A stretch of 15,095 bases of DNA from Eggerthellaceae bacterium (GCA_003452695.1 DMNP01000223.1:1-15095); one strand, 5' to 3'; shown: positions 6,964 through 14,350, numbered from the stretch's first letter. Made by a program: numbers and translations. The notes: a model not told the origin generated them from the sequence alone.

Positions 6964-8457
6964 ATGACCGATTACACCCTGCTGGTGAACGCGCTCAACC
7001 CGCTGCCGGACGCCTGGCAGCCCGAGGAAATGGTCGACCTGTACGACCTGAAGGCGCGCTCGTTCTACCTGCCCCTCTCTCCCCCGCGGGAAATGCGGCT
7101 CGTGCGACGGGCCGCGTATGCGGCAAACGACCTCCTCGCCGCCGCCGACCGAGCGGGCTTCACGAGCGCGATCGTGACGGACGCCTGGCACTCCAGAGAC
7201 CTGCAGGCGCGTCTGCTCGCCGAAGGCGCGGGACATCCCACCGGGAAGCCGGGTTGCTGCGACAGCGAGGCCGGCCTGACGTTTTCGGTTTCGTCCCTCG
7301 TCTCAAGCGAGGCGGCGCCCTTGGTCTTATGGGTTCAGGAGCACGGCGCCCAGTACGGCTTCGTCTTGCGCTACCCCAACGAGAAGATGCATCTCACCGG
7401 CGTCGGCGCCAAGCCGCCCCTGTTCCGCTACGTGGGCGAGGATGCCGCGCGCCAAATGGCGGAGAGGGGCTGGTGCCTGGAGGAATACCACGCGCACAGG
7501 AATACGGGCGTCCGTGTTGACGCCTGTGAGGAGCCACAATGCGTGCCCGAGCTTCAGAAGCTGCTACCGTGCGCGCGGGGGGCGGACGGGCTCACGGTCC
7601 TCGAGAGGATCGGGGACGCTTCAGACGGCCTGCCTGCCGAATGCGAGGCCGGGCACGCGCAAGAGCTCATGCGCTGCTTCTTCCTCGAAGGCATCCTGCA
7701 GCGCATCTCCTCATCGGACTACCGGCGCAATCTGGCCCTTTACGGCAGCGCGCTCATCGCCTCCGTCATCGGCCTGGAACGGACGTCCTTCCACGACGTC
7801 GACCTCATCGCCTGCGGACTCGGTCCCGAGCACGTGGTGCAAGCCCTAGGGGAGGTACTGTCCCTCGACGAAGGTGACGGCGTCTGCTACAAGCTGCAAG
7901 ACCACGAAGAGCTCTGGTTTGGCGCAGGGCCGGACAAATCCGGGCGGGACGCGGGGCGTCGACGGATCGGCCACCGACTGTACGTCGTGGCGAGGCGGGG
8001 CACGCTCGGGGCCACCGTCACCGTGGACGCGGTGGAGGACGCCGTCATGGTACCGGGGCCGAAAGAACGCGCGTGCCGGCTGGCGTTTGCCGGAGGGACG
8101 GCGCCCCTCCTGTCGTGCAGCCTCGAGACGGCCCTCGCGAAGAAGCTCTGCCACGTGGTGACGAGGGGCGAGCTCTCGAGGGCCAAGCACCTCTACGACA
8201 TCCACGCTGTCTCGAAGGTGGCAGGCGCGCGTCTCGACGCCGCGCTGCTGGGCGAGGCCCTGACGGCGGAAGTGGAACGCGACGGGACGCTCGACCGGCT
8301 GCCGGGCGTACTCGACGCGATCGAGGGGCTCCGTCGCTCCGACGACGCGATCCTGCGGTGGGGCCGGTTCAAGCGGCAGGCTTACTATGCCGGAGACGCG
8401 AGCTGGCAAGACGTGCTCGACTCCGTGGAGGCGCTGTTGCAGGCAGCGATTCCATAG
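6964..8457 (+). CDS. Degenerate VanY/M15 carboxypeptidase fold fused to AbiEii-like nucleotidyltransferase (497 aa)
   Basis: N-terminal part (about 1-185): LLVNALNPLPDAWQPEEMV, YGFVLRYP (131-138), KMHLTGV (141-147), PLFRYVG (152-158) and LEEYHAH align by eye with VanY-type D-Ala-D-Ala carboxypeptidases. The zinc and catalytic residues are missing: the SxHxxGxAxD site reads DSEAGLTFSV (100-109) and the ExWH site reads KPPL (150-153). C-terminal part (about 235-497): FFLEGILQRISSSDYRRN, GS (261-262), DVD (278-280), a third Asp near 355, SLETALAKKL (386-395) and RAKHLYDIH (406-414) follow the AbiEii-type nucleotidyltransferase pattern; GS and DxD are kept. Predicted: an intact nucleotidyl-transfer domain guided by a non-catalytic peptide-terminus-binding fold. 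GGAGG lies eight bases before the ATG, 14 bases after the previous stop, so it is the last gene of the operon. AbiEii relatives are toxins acting on RNA, which is an alternative role. Confidence 0.75.
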   Translation: MTDYTLLVNALNPLPDAWQPEEMVDLYDLKARSFYLPLSPPREMRLVRRAAYAANDLLAAADRAGFTSAIVTDAWHSRDLQARLLAEGAGHPTGKPGCCDSEAGLTFSVSSLVSSEAAPLVLWVQEHGAQYGFVLRYPNEKMHLTGVGAKPPLFRYVGEDAARQMAERGWCLEEYHAHRNTGVRVDACEEPQCVPELQKLLPCARGADGLTVLERIGDASDGLPAECEAGHAQELMRCFFLEGILQRISSSDYRRNLALYGSALIASVIGLERTSFHDVDLIACGLGPEHVVQALGEVLSLDEGDGVCYKLQDHEELWFGAGPDKSGRDAGRRRIGHRLYVVARRGTLGATVTVDAVEDAVMVPGPKERACRLAFAGGTAPLLSCSLETALAKKLCHVVTRGELSRAKHLYDIHAVSKVAGARLDAALLGEALTAEVERDGTLDRLPGVLDAIEGLRRSDDAILRWGRFKRQAYYAGDASWQDVLDSVEALLQAAIP

Positions 8458-8781
8458 TGTGCGAAGGTGCACCGCAAATAGACGCCCAACAGCAAGTCCT
8501 GCTCCAAATTGAGTACCGACCTGAATTCTTGGCGTTTGGTTGTAGCACTTCTCGAGCATGCGCTGCGCAGAGAAGGCAATCACGGCGCCACCTTTCAACG
8601 CGCCTGCATGCGGAGTGTTGCGGGATTGGCGCGGGCACAATTCTTGACTTTTTCTTTACTGGAAGGGTGCAGGGGGGCGGCCCGAGACAAGAAGCAAGCA
8701 ATCTGCCCGCACCGTTGCAAATGTGATTCAGCCATAATCCGAGTGGTAAATATGGGGTATCCCCTTTTTCACATTTTCCAG
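8458..8781. other. Non-coding gap after the plus-strand operon
   Basis: About 320 bases without a convincing gene on either strand; frames are short and lack ribosome sites. TTGACT at 8644-8649 has no matching -10. GGGG-TAT-CCCC followed by TTTTT at 8756-8771 is a very short terminator-like hairpin just before the strong one at 8782. The distance from the operon stop to the terminator leaves room for a 3' untranslated region or a small RNA, but no promoter supports the latter. Confidence 0.3.
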
Positions 8782-8814
8782 CCTCCCGCCCGGCATCATC
8801 GGGCGGGAGGTTTT
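8782..8814 (+). terminator. Rho-independent terminator
   Basis: A perfect 11-bp stem CCTCCCGCCCG / CGGGCGGGAGG encloses a 7-base loop and is followed by TTTT. On the plus strand it would end transcripts from the 5363-8457 operon. It lies between convergent genes and the stem could also slow minus-strand transcripts from 8824, although no T tract follows it on that side. Confidence 0.85.
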
Positions 8815-8823
8815 ATGACTTGC

Positions 8824-10404
8824 CTATGCTGCTTGGGAAAGGCCCTCGTCGGGGATGCCGTTGTGAGAATGGTAGCCGTCGTATTCATCCAGATGCCCGT
8901 AGTCGAGCTTCAAGACATTGCCGGGATCGCCTGCATCGCGGCTGACGGCGAACCGATCAAACGCCTCCTTAGTGGTTAGCCCGTTTTCCTCGAGGTACTG
9001 CAGGAGCTTCTCGTTGCCCTCGTTGGCGAAGAGCTGCTCTTGCGTCTCGCCGAAATGCAAGGTCTGGTTGCTGGGACGCAGGCTCCTCTTGCCGTTTTCG
9101 TCCCTGCCTTGCAGAAGGTAGAGCGTATCGCCCGCGGCGTTGGCGCTGGCGAAGTCGTAGTGCAGGTCGTCTTGCTGGTAAGTCGCAACGACGGCCACGA
9201 GCCCCGCGCCATCGGTGATCTTGCGCGTCAGGTTGTAGCAGATGACCATCTTCATCGAGTCGAATTCCGTGCAGAAGTTGAAATCCCCGCCGGAGTCCAT
9301 GAAGCCGGCGGCCGGGCCCGTGCCGTAACGGGGCACGAGCGCGTTCTCTATGGCGACGACCTTGCCTTCCCGCCCGGGCAGAGCCCGTATGGCATGCTCG
9401 GATCTCTCCCATGCGCCGCCGCCCTTGTTGTCCCACGCGTAGCCTGTTTCGTAGTCGTATGCGGGAACATAGACGCCGCCCTCGAGCTTCTGGGTCATGC
9501 CGATGACGCCGTCCACGTAGTCGCCCAGCCCAAACGCGTCGACGGCCGCGCGGACTCCGTCGGCATGCGATCCCGAGCAAATCCAAACGTCGATGCCGTT
9601 CGCGTCGTACGCCTCGAGCATGGCCCGCACATCGTCGGTAACCGACACCCCAAGGACGATATCGCAGCTGACAACGCCAATCTTCGACTCGATGCCTTCG
9701 GGCGATGTCCAGGTTGCTATCTGCGTTTCTTTGCCTGCATAGGTCTCGCATGAGCGTTTGAACAGGTCGTAGACCTCGGATTCGGTCATGCCGGAGAAAA
9801 GGTGGAGCGTCCATTTGCAGCCCGTGGCGTAGTCGAGCGTGTCCTCGACATGCAGGCTGAACAGCTGAAGCTTCGTGGCGAATTCCGCCCATTGGGGGTC
9901 TTGCTGCAGCTTGGCCTGCGCGGCTTCGTCAAGCCCGGCTGCGCTGAAGGGGCCATAGGCCTTGTAGAGTTGACGGTACGCGGCGTCGATGTCGTCGACC
10001 CACGCTGCGTTATCGTCGGCGTTCAAGTCGACGTCGGTCGAAATGGCGGCGCGCAACCTGTCGGGGTCGAGCGCGAAGGACATCGTTTGCAGCTGGTAGG
10101 TGCCGCATTGGTAGGTGATGTCGGAAATCGAGGTGGTGTCGTCGAAATCGCTCACCACGTAAGCGTTCTGCCGATAGGCAGCCGCATCTTTGCCGCACGC
10201 CGCGATGAAGTCGTTGATGGCCTGCTCGGTTCGGGGAGAAAACGAGGTGTTGGAAAGATACGGCGCCGTCGAAGAGGCCTTCGGGCCGTCAGCCGTCGAA
10301 GAGGCCTTCGGGCCGTCAGGTGCCGCGGGCGAACAAGCGACGAGCGCGACTGCAAGGATAACAACGCATGCAGCCGTGATTAGAGCATAGAGACACTTGC
10401 GCAT
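8824..10404 (-). CDS. HAD-superfamily phosphatase, lipoprotein (526 aa)
   Basis: The N-terminus MRKCLYALITAACVVI...LVAC is a lipoprotein signal with lipobox Leu-Val-Ala-Cys24, so the protein should be anchored outside the membrane. HAD motif I is DFDDT (86-90; nucleophile Asp86, acid/base Asp88). Motif II Ser is in CSGSH (276-280), a Lys in NKGG near 327 fits motif III, and MDSGGD (369-374) carries the acidic motif IV. The large insertion between motifs I and II is a cap domain. The pattern is nearest to phosphoserine-phosphatase/phosphorylcholine-phosphatase-like enzymes, so release of phosphate from an extracellular organic phosphate is likely; the exact substrate is not resolved. The chosen ATG has GGGAG just upstream; an in-frame ATG 20 codons earlier would bury the signal. 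Just after the lipid Cys lies a tandem DGPKASSTA duplication in the linker. Confidence 0.8.
   Translation of the reverse strand: MRKCLYALITAACVVILAVALVACSPAAPDGPKASSTADGPKASSTAPYLSNTSFSPRTEQAINDFIAACGKDAAAYRQNAYVVSDFDDTTSISDITYQCGTYQLQTMSFALDPDRLRAAISTDVDLNADDNAAWVDDIDAAYRQLYKAYGPFSAAGLDEAAQAKLQQDPQWAEFATKLQLFSLHVEDTLDYATGCKWTLHLFSGMTESEVYDLFKRSCETYAGKETQIATWTSPEGIESKIGVVSCDIVLGVSVTDDVRAMLEAYDANGIDVWICSGSHADGVRAAVDAFGLGDYVDGVIGMTQKLEGGVYVPAYDYETGYAWDNKGGGAWERSEHAIRALPGREGKVVAIENALVPRYGTGPAAGFMDSGGDFNFCTEFDSMKMVICYNLTRKITDGAGLVAVVATYQQDDLHYDFASANAAGDTLYLLQGRDENGKRSLRPSNQTLHFGETQEQLFANEGNEKLLQYLEENGLTTKEAFDRFAVSRDAGDPGNVLKLDYGHLDEYDGYHSHNGIPDEGLSQAA
10265..10318. repeat. Perfect 27-bp tandem duplication in lipoprotein linker
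   Basis: Two identical 27-base units (10265-10291 and 10292-10318) encode two in-frame copies of a nine-residue DGPKASSTA-type linker directly behind the lipidated Cys. A whole-codon period means copy number could vary without breaking the frame, changing the distance of the phosphatase from the membrane. Confidence 0.8.
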
Positions 10405-10441
10405 TAAACTCCCTTTTCCAGCATCGACATCATGTCGCGCC

Positions 10442-10450
10442 ATCTTAGCA
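10442..10450 (-). promoter_or_regulatory. Possible extended -10 promoter of the lipoprotein gene
   Basis: On the minus strand the sequence reads TGCTAAGAT, an extended -10 (TGN plus TAAGAT), placing a start near 10435 and a leader of about 30 bases with a GGGAG ribosome site. No clear -35 box is present, as is common for extended -10 promoters. Confidence 0.4.
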
Positions 10451-10568
10451 CAGGACGGCGTCATGCTATGTGCCAGGGAGACGCGTCTTAATTGCTTTCG
10501 GGGCCAGAAGCCCCCCGCGGAGCAGATGGGTCTGAAGGCTGATGGAGCGCACTGTCGTCAGAGTTTCT

Positions 10569-11879
10569 TCATGCCGAGGCCAACCCGAGCGCGGGGATGA
10601 GCCCGTTGCGCGGGGTCATGAAGTTGCGCTCGCCGCCCAGCTCATAGGGGATGCCGTGCTCGTCGAGCTGCGCCAGGAACGCCTTGTCGTACACGTCGGT
10701 CGCGAAGTTGCGTGCGAAGACCAAGTCGAAGCGGCCGGCCGTTGCCGTGACGAAAAGCGAGAGCGAGTCGCTCTGGTCGCCTAAGGGCGAGGAGAGGTAG
10801 CGAATCGAAACGAGTTGGTCCTCGAAGCCCTCGGCGTGCAGGCCGCCCACGTAGTCCACGCTGATGGGGGTCGAATACCTGCCCGTGATGTTGAGCATCT
10901 CGGCCTTCTCCGCATAGGTTTTCGCAGCCTTGGACGCCGCGATGAGCCCGCGCAGTCCGGCGTTCGCGAAACGCACGACGTCGGTAGCGACCTGTGCGCG
11001 CAAGGACGCGCGGGCCGCGCTCGCGCGTTTGGCAAAGCTCGCGGCGTCGTTCGGGTCGAAGTGGACGAAGGCTGCGCCCGCCGCGTTCTTGAAGGTGTTG
11101 GGGACGTCGAGGGCCTTGCGCGTGGAAGTGGGGATCATGGCGGCCACGGGCATGTCGCACTCGGGATGCACGGCGAATACGGCCTCTGCAATGAGGGCTG
11201 CGAGCGTGGGCGCCGGCGAGGAGCCGCACGAGCGGGCGAAGTCGAGGAGGGCGCCCTCGGCCACATGCACCGTGATTGCATGCATGTCGTCGAGATGGTC
11301 GCCGGACGCCTCGGGGAGGACATAGCTCTCCTTTGTTCTCTGCGCGAGCGTGGCGCCGATCTCGGGCGTCATCTCCATGGGCTCGAGGTTCACGATGCCG
11401 TCTGCCTCTTCGCCCTCGAGCACGCTCTGGCCGGGCACGCGCAGGCCCTCGGCCGGGTAGTCCACGCCGTCCTTGCGGCTGAAGTAGCGGTTGAGCACGG
11501 CGTCGACGAACAGGTTGAGCCCCATGCCGTCGCAGAAGGCATGGAACATCGCGAAGCTCATCGTGTTGCCCTCGAAGGTCACGTCGAGGTTGTGCCAATT
11601 GGTCTCGGGGCCTCCCACGGCGCGAAGGCCGCCCTCGGCCACTTTCATCGGAAGCAGGTTCTTTGCGTAGTGGAAGCTGCCTTCGCGCTCCGCCAGCGCG
11701 TCGCCGAAGTAGGGTGCGCGCTTCAGCACGTCGTCCACGGCGGCCTGCAGGACCTCGCCCTGCACCTGAGACGAGGTCTCCACTTCCACCACAAGGCTGC
11801 GCATGGGCTCGCTCGTGTAGAGCATCGAAGCGCCCGACCAGACTTCGTCCTTGAGCTCGAATTCCTGCTGTTCTTCCAT
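10569..11879 (-). CDS. Stand-alone condensation/acyltransferase-like protein (436 aa)
   Basis: The protein has the layout of the chloramphenicol-acetyltransferase/NRPS-condensation superfamily: an N-terminal strand-rich half with HAFCDG (113-118), matching the (H)HxxxDG active site with its second His113 and Asp117-Gly118 present, and a C-terminal half with TLAALIAEAV, PVAAMIPTSTRKAL and SVDYVGGLH typical of the second lobe. Length (~440 aa) fits a free-standing member such as alcohol O-acetyltransferase- or PapA-like enzymes rather than a module of a synthetase; there is no carrier or adenylation domain nearby. The first His of the usual HH pair is Phe. It probably transfers an acyl group from a thioester to an alcohol or amine; donor and acceptor are unknown. 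GGGGA lies about 8 bases before the ATG. It is upstream of the lipoprotein gene on the same strand with 164 bases between, including a separate promoter candidate. Confidence 0.75.
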   Translation of the reverse strand: MEEQQEFELKDEVWSGASMLYTSEPMRSLVVEVETSSQVQGEVLQAAVDDVLKRAPYFGDALAEREGSFHYAKNLLPMKVAEGGLRAVGGPETNWHNLDVTFEGNTMSFAMFHAFCDGMGLNLFVDAVLNRYFSRKDGVDYPAEGLRVPGQSVLEGEEADGIVNLEPMEMTPEIGATLAQRTKESYVLPEASGDHLDDMHAITVHVAEGALLDFARSCGSSPAPTLAALIAEAVFAVHPECDMPVAAMIPTSTRKALDVPNTFKNAAGAAFVHFDPNDAASFAKRASAARASLRAQVATDVVRFANAGLRGLIAASKAAKTYAEKAEMLNITGRYSTPISVDYVGGLHAEGFEDQLVSIRYLSSPLGDQSDSLSLFVTATAGRFDLVFARNFATDVYDKAFLAQLDEHGIPYELGGERNFMTPRNGLIPALGLASA

Positions 11880-11944
11880 AATTCATTTCCCCTATGCGGT
11901 AGCTTCCCGTCCTTTTGCAGGAAAGCTTTTATGTCGAGGCGGTT

Positions 11945-11950
11945 ATTATA
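11945..11950 (-). promoter_or_regulatory. Consensus -10 box (TATAAT) for the acyltransferase-like gene
   Basis: A perfect TATAAT on the minus strand lies 65 bases before the ATG at 11879. The region 16-17 bases upstream is T-rich (TTTTTA) but is not a good TTGACA match. A leader of about 60 bases follows. Confidence 0.5.
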
Positions 11951-12090
11951 GGGGAAGCCAATGCAGTAAAAATGGACTTGCCTTTTGCGGCGGCACCGTG
12001 CTTACGAGGTCTCGGTGCGCAGGATCACTTCTGAAAAGGCTTTGCCAAGAGATGGAATCCGGCGCCCGCGCGTAAAATTGAGGAGAATGA

Positions 12091-12429
12091 AGGCAGATTG
12101 ATGGGGGGAAGAAGAAGATATCGGCCAGGAACGCGGCCGTCTCCGCCAAGGCCAAGAAGTCCGGCAAGGTCAGGGCGCTCGCCGGGAACGCGACCGTGGA
12201 CCTCGCCAAGAAGGCGAAGGTGTCCGCCAAGACCAAGGTGATGTACGCCAAGGCCAGCAAGGCCGGCGGCGCCAAGATCGCCGTGAACAAGAAGACCGGC
12301 AAGGTGACGCTGAAAAAGGGCCTCAAAGCCGGCACCTACAAGGTGAAGGTCAAGCTCACCGCACCCGCTAGCAAGAACTACGAGAAGGCGAAGGCCAAGA
12401 CGGTGACGCTGACGGTCAAGGTCAAGTAG
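12091..12429 (+). pseudogene. Orphan C-terminal fragment of a Lys/Val-rich surface-protein repeat
   Basis: The frame is open from a TGA at 12088-12090 to TAG at 12427-12429 and encodes about 112 residues with the pattern KKKISARNAAV, VDLAKKAKVSAKTK, KIAVNKKTGKVTLKKGLKAG, TYKVKVKLTA and TVTLTVKVK. This is the Ig-like C-terminal tail found at the ends of large coriobacterial surface and leucine-rich-repeat proteins. There is no in-frame ATG; the ATGs at 12087 and 12101 are in other frames, and the only in-frame start is a GTG at 12196 in mid-domain without a ribosome site. No signal peptide is present. It is best read as the stranded 3' end of a larger gene left by deletion or recombination. 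High codon-third-position GC shows it was recently coding. Confidence 0.65.
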
Positions 12430-12453
12430 GCAAACCGAGGTCGTACGTTTGCG

Positions 12454-12489
12454 AAGCCCTCCCGCCCGACAATCGGGGCGGGAGGGCTT
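12454..12489 (+). terminator. Strong GC hairpin, likely terminator
   Basis: AAGCCCTCCCGCCCGA (12454-12469) pairs with TCGGGGCGGGAGGGCTT (12473-12489) apart from one bulged base, with a three-base loop. It lies 25 bases after the stop of the orphan fragment, as expected for the terminator of the original gene. There is no T tract on either side. The rest of 12490-12729 shows short dyads (GAATCA/TGATTC at 12638-12656, GCCAAC/GTTGGC at 12685-12704) but no gene. Confidence 0.55.
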
Positions 12490-12729
12490 GCTGTAAGCGC
12501 CACGTAGATGCTATCGTGGTGACATGGGCCCTGCCACGAGAACCAAACTCGTGACCAGCGCGATGAATCTGGACGCACGCCTTCCCTCGCGTCTCTTCAT
12601 GTTGCCATGTTCTTTTCCCGTTGCTTTTGCGACTCCTGAATCAGAGTTCGTGATTCCTCTTTCAATTCAGTTCTCGGGTGGCAAGCCAACATCGCTTCGT
12701 TGGCAAAACGCCTTCCCGTTGCGAGGGCG

Positions 12730-13425
12730 CTACTCGGAGGCGGCCAGCCGGTGCCCCAGGCCGCGCACGCGCTCTATGGCGCAGCCAGAGCCAACGAGCT
12801 TGGAACGCAGAGCGCTCACGGCATTGTGCACGCTGCCCTCGGCGCGGCCCTCGTCTTCGGCGAGCCACACTTCGCGTGCGAGCTCGGCGGGCGCCACGTA
12901 GCGGTCGGCGTTGTCGCGCAGATAGGTGAGCACAGCGTACTCGCGAGGCGAGAGCGGCAGGACCTCCCCATCGAGCGTGACAGCGAGTGCCGCCTGCCGC
13001 CAGGCAAGCCTTCCGGTCGCGGTGCGCTCGCGCGTCTCGCCCGCGTGGTGCGGCCTGCGCCTGAGGACCGCCTCCACGCGCAGCAGCAGCTCCTCCATCA
13101 TGTAGGGCTTGGCCAGGTAGTCGTCTCCGCCCGAACGCAGCCCTGCGATGACGTCGTCGGCGTCAGAGAGGCAGCTCAGGTAGAGGATGGAGCAGCCGTA
13201 AACGTCCGCCATGCGCCGCCCGGCGTCGAGGGCGTTGCCGTCGGGCAGCAGCACGTCCAGCAGAACCAGGTCGGGGCGCATCTCGGAGGCGAGACGCTCG
13301 CCCAGCGCAAGGGTCGTGGCGCTCACCACGCGGTATCCCTCCAGCTCCAGCGCGCAGCGGTTCGCCAGGTTGATGTCGCGGTCGTCCTCCACGAGCAGTA
13401 TGAGCGGGGCATTTCTCTCGGCCAT
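12730..13425 (-). CDS. OmpR/PhoB-family response regulator (231 aa)
   Basis: Residues 1-120 form a receiver domain: acidic pocket VEDD (12-15), phospho-acceptor Asp57 in LLDVLLPDG, switch Ser84 in YLSCLSD, and Lys106 in YLAKPY. Residues ~140-231 form a winged-helix DNA-binding domain (LPLSPREYAVLTYL, REVW, SVHNAVSALRSKL, VRGLGHRL), typical of the OmpR family. Phosphorylation of Asp57 by a partner kinase would control promoter binding. AGGA lies five bases before the ATG. The histidine kinase at 14421 on the same strand is the likely partner, but the cystatin-like gene lies between them, and the order kinase-then-regulator is reversed from the common one. Confidence 0.92.
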   Translation of the reverse strand: MAERNAPLILLVEDDRDINLANRCALELEGYRVVSATTLALGERLASEMRPDLVLLDVLLPDGNALDAGRRMADVYGCSILYLSCLSDADDVIAGLRSGGDDYLAKPYMMEELLLRVEAVLRRRPHHAGETRERTATGRLAWRQAALAVTLDGEVLPLSPREYAVLTYLRDNADRYVAPAELAREVWLAEDEGRAEGSVHNAVSALRSKLVGSGCAIERVRGLGHRLAASE

Positions 13426-13522
13426 GTCGTCCTCGTCCGCCTGGTTTTCTCTGCCTCAATCACCTGAACGCAAGGCGCAAGCCCCATGCCCCGCCATGCG
13501 GCAGGTAACGGGGCTCGCGCTT

Positions 13523-13553
13523 ATCGCATCTTTGCACGAATAATTTCGCAAAA
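13523..13553 (-). promoter_or_regulatory. Possible promoter and dyad upstream of the response regulator
   Basis: On the minus strand TTGCGA (13546-13551) and TGCGAT (13523-13528) are separated by 17 bases, a weak -35/-10 pair. The same stretch contains a dyad TTTG-CGAA-ATTA-TTCG-TG-CAAA, symmetric except for a two-base bulge, which could be an operator, for example for autoregulation. The 142-base gap after the cystatin-like gene makes a separate promoter reasonable. Confidence 0.3.
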
Positions 13554-13567
13554 CGCGGTCGGCTCAG

Positions 13568-14305
13568 CTACACGGCGAGGTACGCGCTCATCTTCACGGG
13601 CTTGCACGACGTAATCTTCGCCTTTCCCTTAAGGTTGTTGTACACGTCCACCGCGTAGTAGTTCACCGTCTTGGACCCGGGCACGACGCCGCTGCACAGG
13701 TAGCGGTAGTTAGTTCCTGCGACAACCTGGGTGGAGAGCAGCACGAGCGGCGTCAGGCTAACCCCGACGTAGTTCTTCGCCGCTTTCTTGAAGGCCGTGC
13801 GGGCCACCTCGGGCAGCACTTTGGTCTTGTACGCCTTCTTGATGTTAGACCAAGCCCCGTCGGCTTTCGACGATTTAGGGGCGTTCTTCAGAGTCTTTAT
13901 CTTCTTGTAGTTGAAGTCGTTGATTGCAAGTACCGAGGGCTTGCCTGTTGCAGGCTTGTTTACGATGACGACCTTCCAGGAAACGGTCTTTTTTGCGGTC
14001 ACCGTTTCGGCCTTGCAGAAGTACGCGTAGTTCATGCCGGCCACGACCTGCTTGGCCATCACGATCACAGGCGTGTAGGTGACGCCAGTCAGCTTCGCCG
14101 TCGCCTTCTTGAAAAGCTTCTTCTGCGCCTTGGTCACGTACGTTCCCGTCTTAGCGTTCACGCTCCAGCCTCCAGCGACCGCCTGTGTCGTTATCATCGG
14201 CGCGGGTTGCGCAGCTTCCAGAGAGGGCGTTGCAGCCAGCGCTGGGACGGCGACGCCCAGCGACACGGCTACCGCCACGATTGCTGCCAAAATCATCTTC
14301 TTCAT
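13568..14305 (-). CDS. Secreted protein with two cystatin-like modules (245 aa)
   Basis: Residues 1-25 form a Sec signal peptide (MKKMILAAIV...PALA-AT). The mature protein has two similar units. Unit 1 carries a helix KKLFKKATAKL, then VTYTPVIVMAKQVVAGMNYAYFC (75-97); unit 2 carries AFKKAAKNY, then VSLTPLVLLSTQVVAGTNYRYLC (182-204). Each reproduces helix, strand, QVVAG loop, strand with NYxY, then further strands: the layout and QxVxG signature of cystatins/stefins, which block papain-type cysteine proteases. Conserved Gly residues also precede unit 1 (GGW, 45-47). Each unit has a Cys just after the NYxYxC strand. AGGAG lies nine bases before the ATG. It sits between a histidine kinase and a response regulator on the same strand. 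Protease inhibition is a reasonable inference from the motif, not shown; a mere cystatin-like fold used for binding is possible. Confidence 0.7.
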   Translation of the reverse strand: MKKMILAAIVAVAVSLGVAVPALAATPSLEAAQPAPMITTQAVAGGWSVNAKTGTYVTKAQKKLFKKATAKLTGVTYTPVIVMAKQVVAGMNYAYFCKAETVTAKKTVSWKVVIVNKPATGKPSVLAINDFNYKKIKTLKNAPKSSKADGAWSNIKKAYKTKVLPEVARTAFKKAAKNYVGVSLTPLVLLSTQVVAGTNYRYLCSGVVPGSKTVNYYAVDVYNNLKGKAKITSCKPVKMSAYLAV

Positions 14306-14350
14306 GGTGGAACTCTCCTTTCGAACGGGGCTCTGGGCCTTCCGAGGGTA

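Noticed and set aside
10642..11886. 414-codon minus-strand frame overlapping the acyltransferase-like gene
   Set aside because: Arg-rich out-of-frame translation; the 436-aa frame carries the HxxxDG motif.
10815..11951. 378-codon plus-strand frame opposite the acyltransferase-like gene
   Set aside because: Antisense shadow with His/Gly/Val-rich composition and no recognisable domain, and it runs through the minus-strand promoter.
12101..12120. ATG at 12101 as start of the Lys/Val-rich fragment
   Set aside because: It is in a different frame from the fragment and has no suitable ribosome site.
12685..12704. GCCAAC/GTTGGC hairpin as terminator of the response regulator
   Set aside because: The stem is only 6 bp and, in the minus-strand direction, no T tract follows it.
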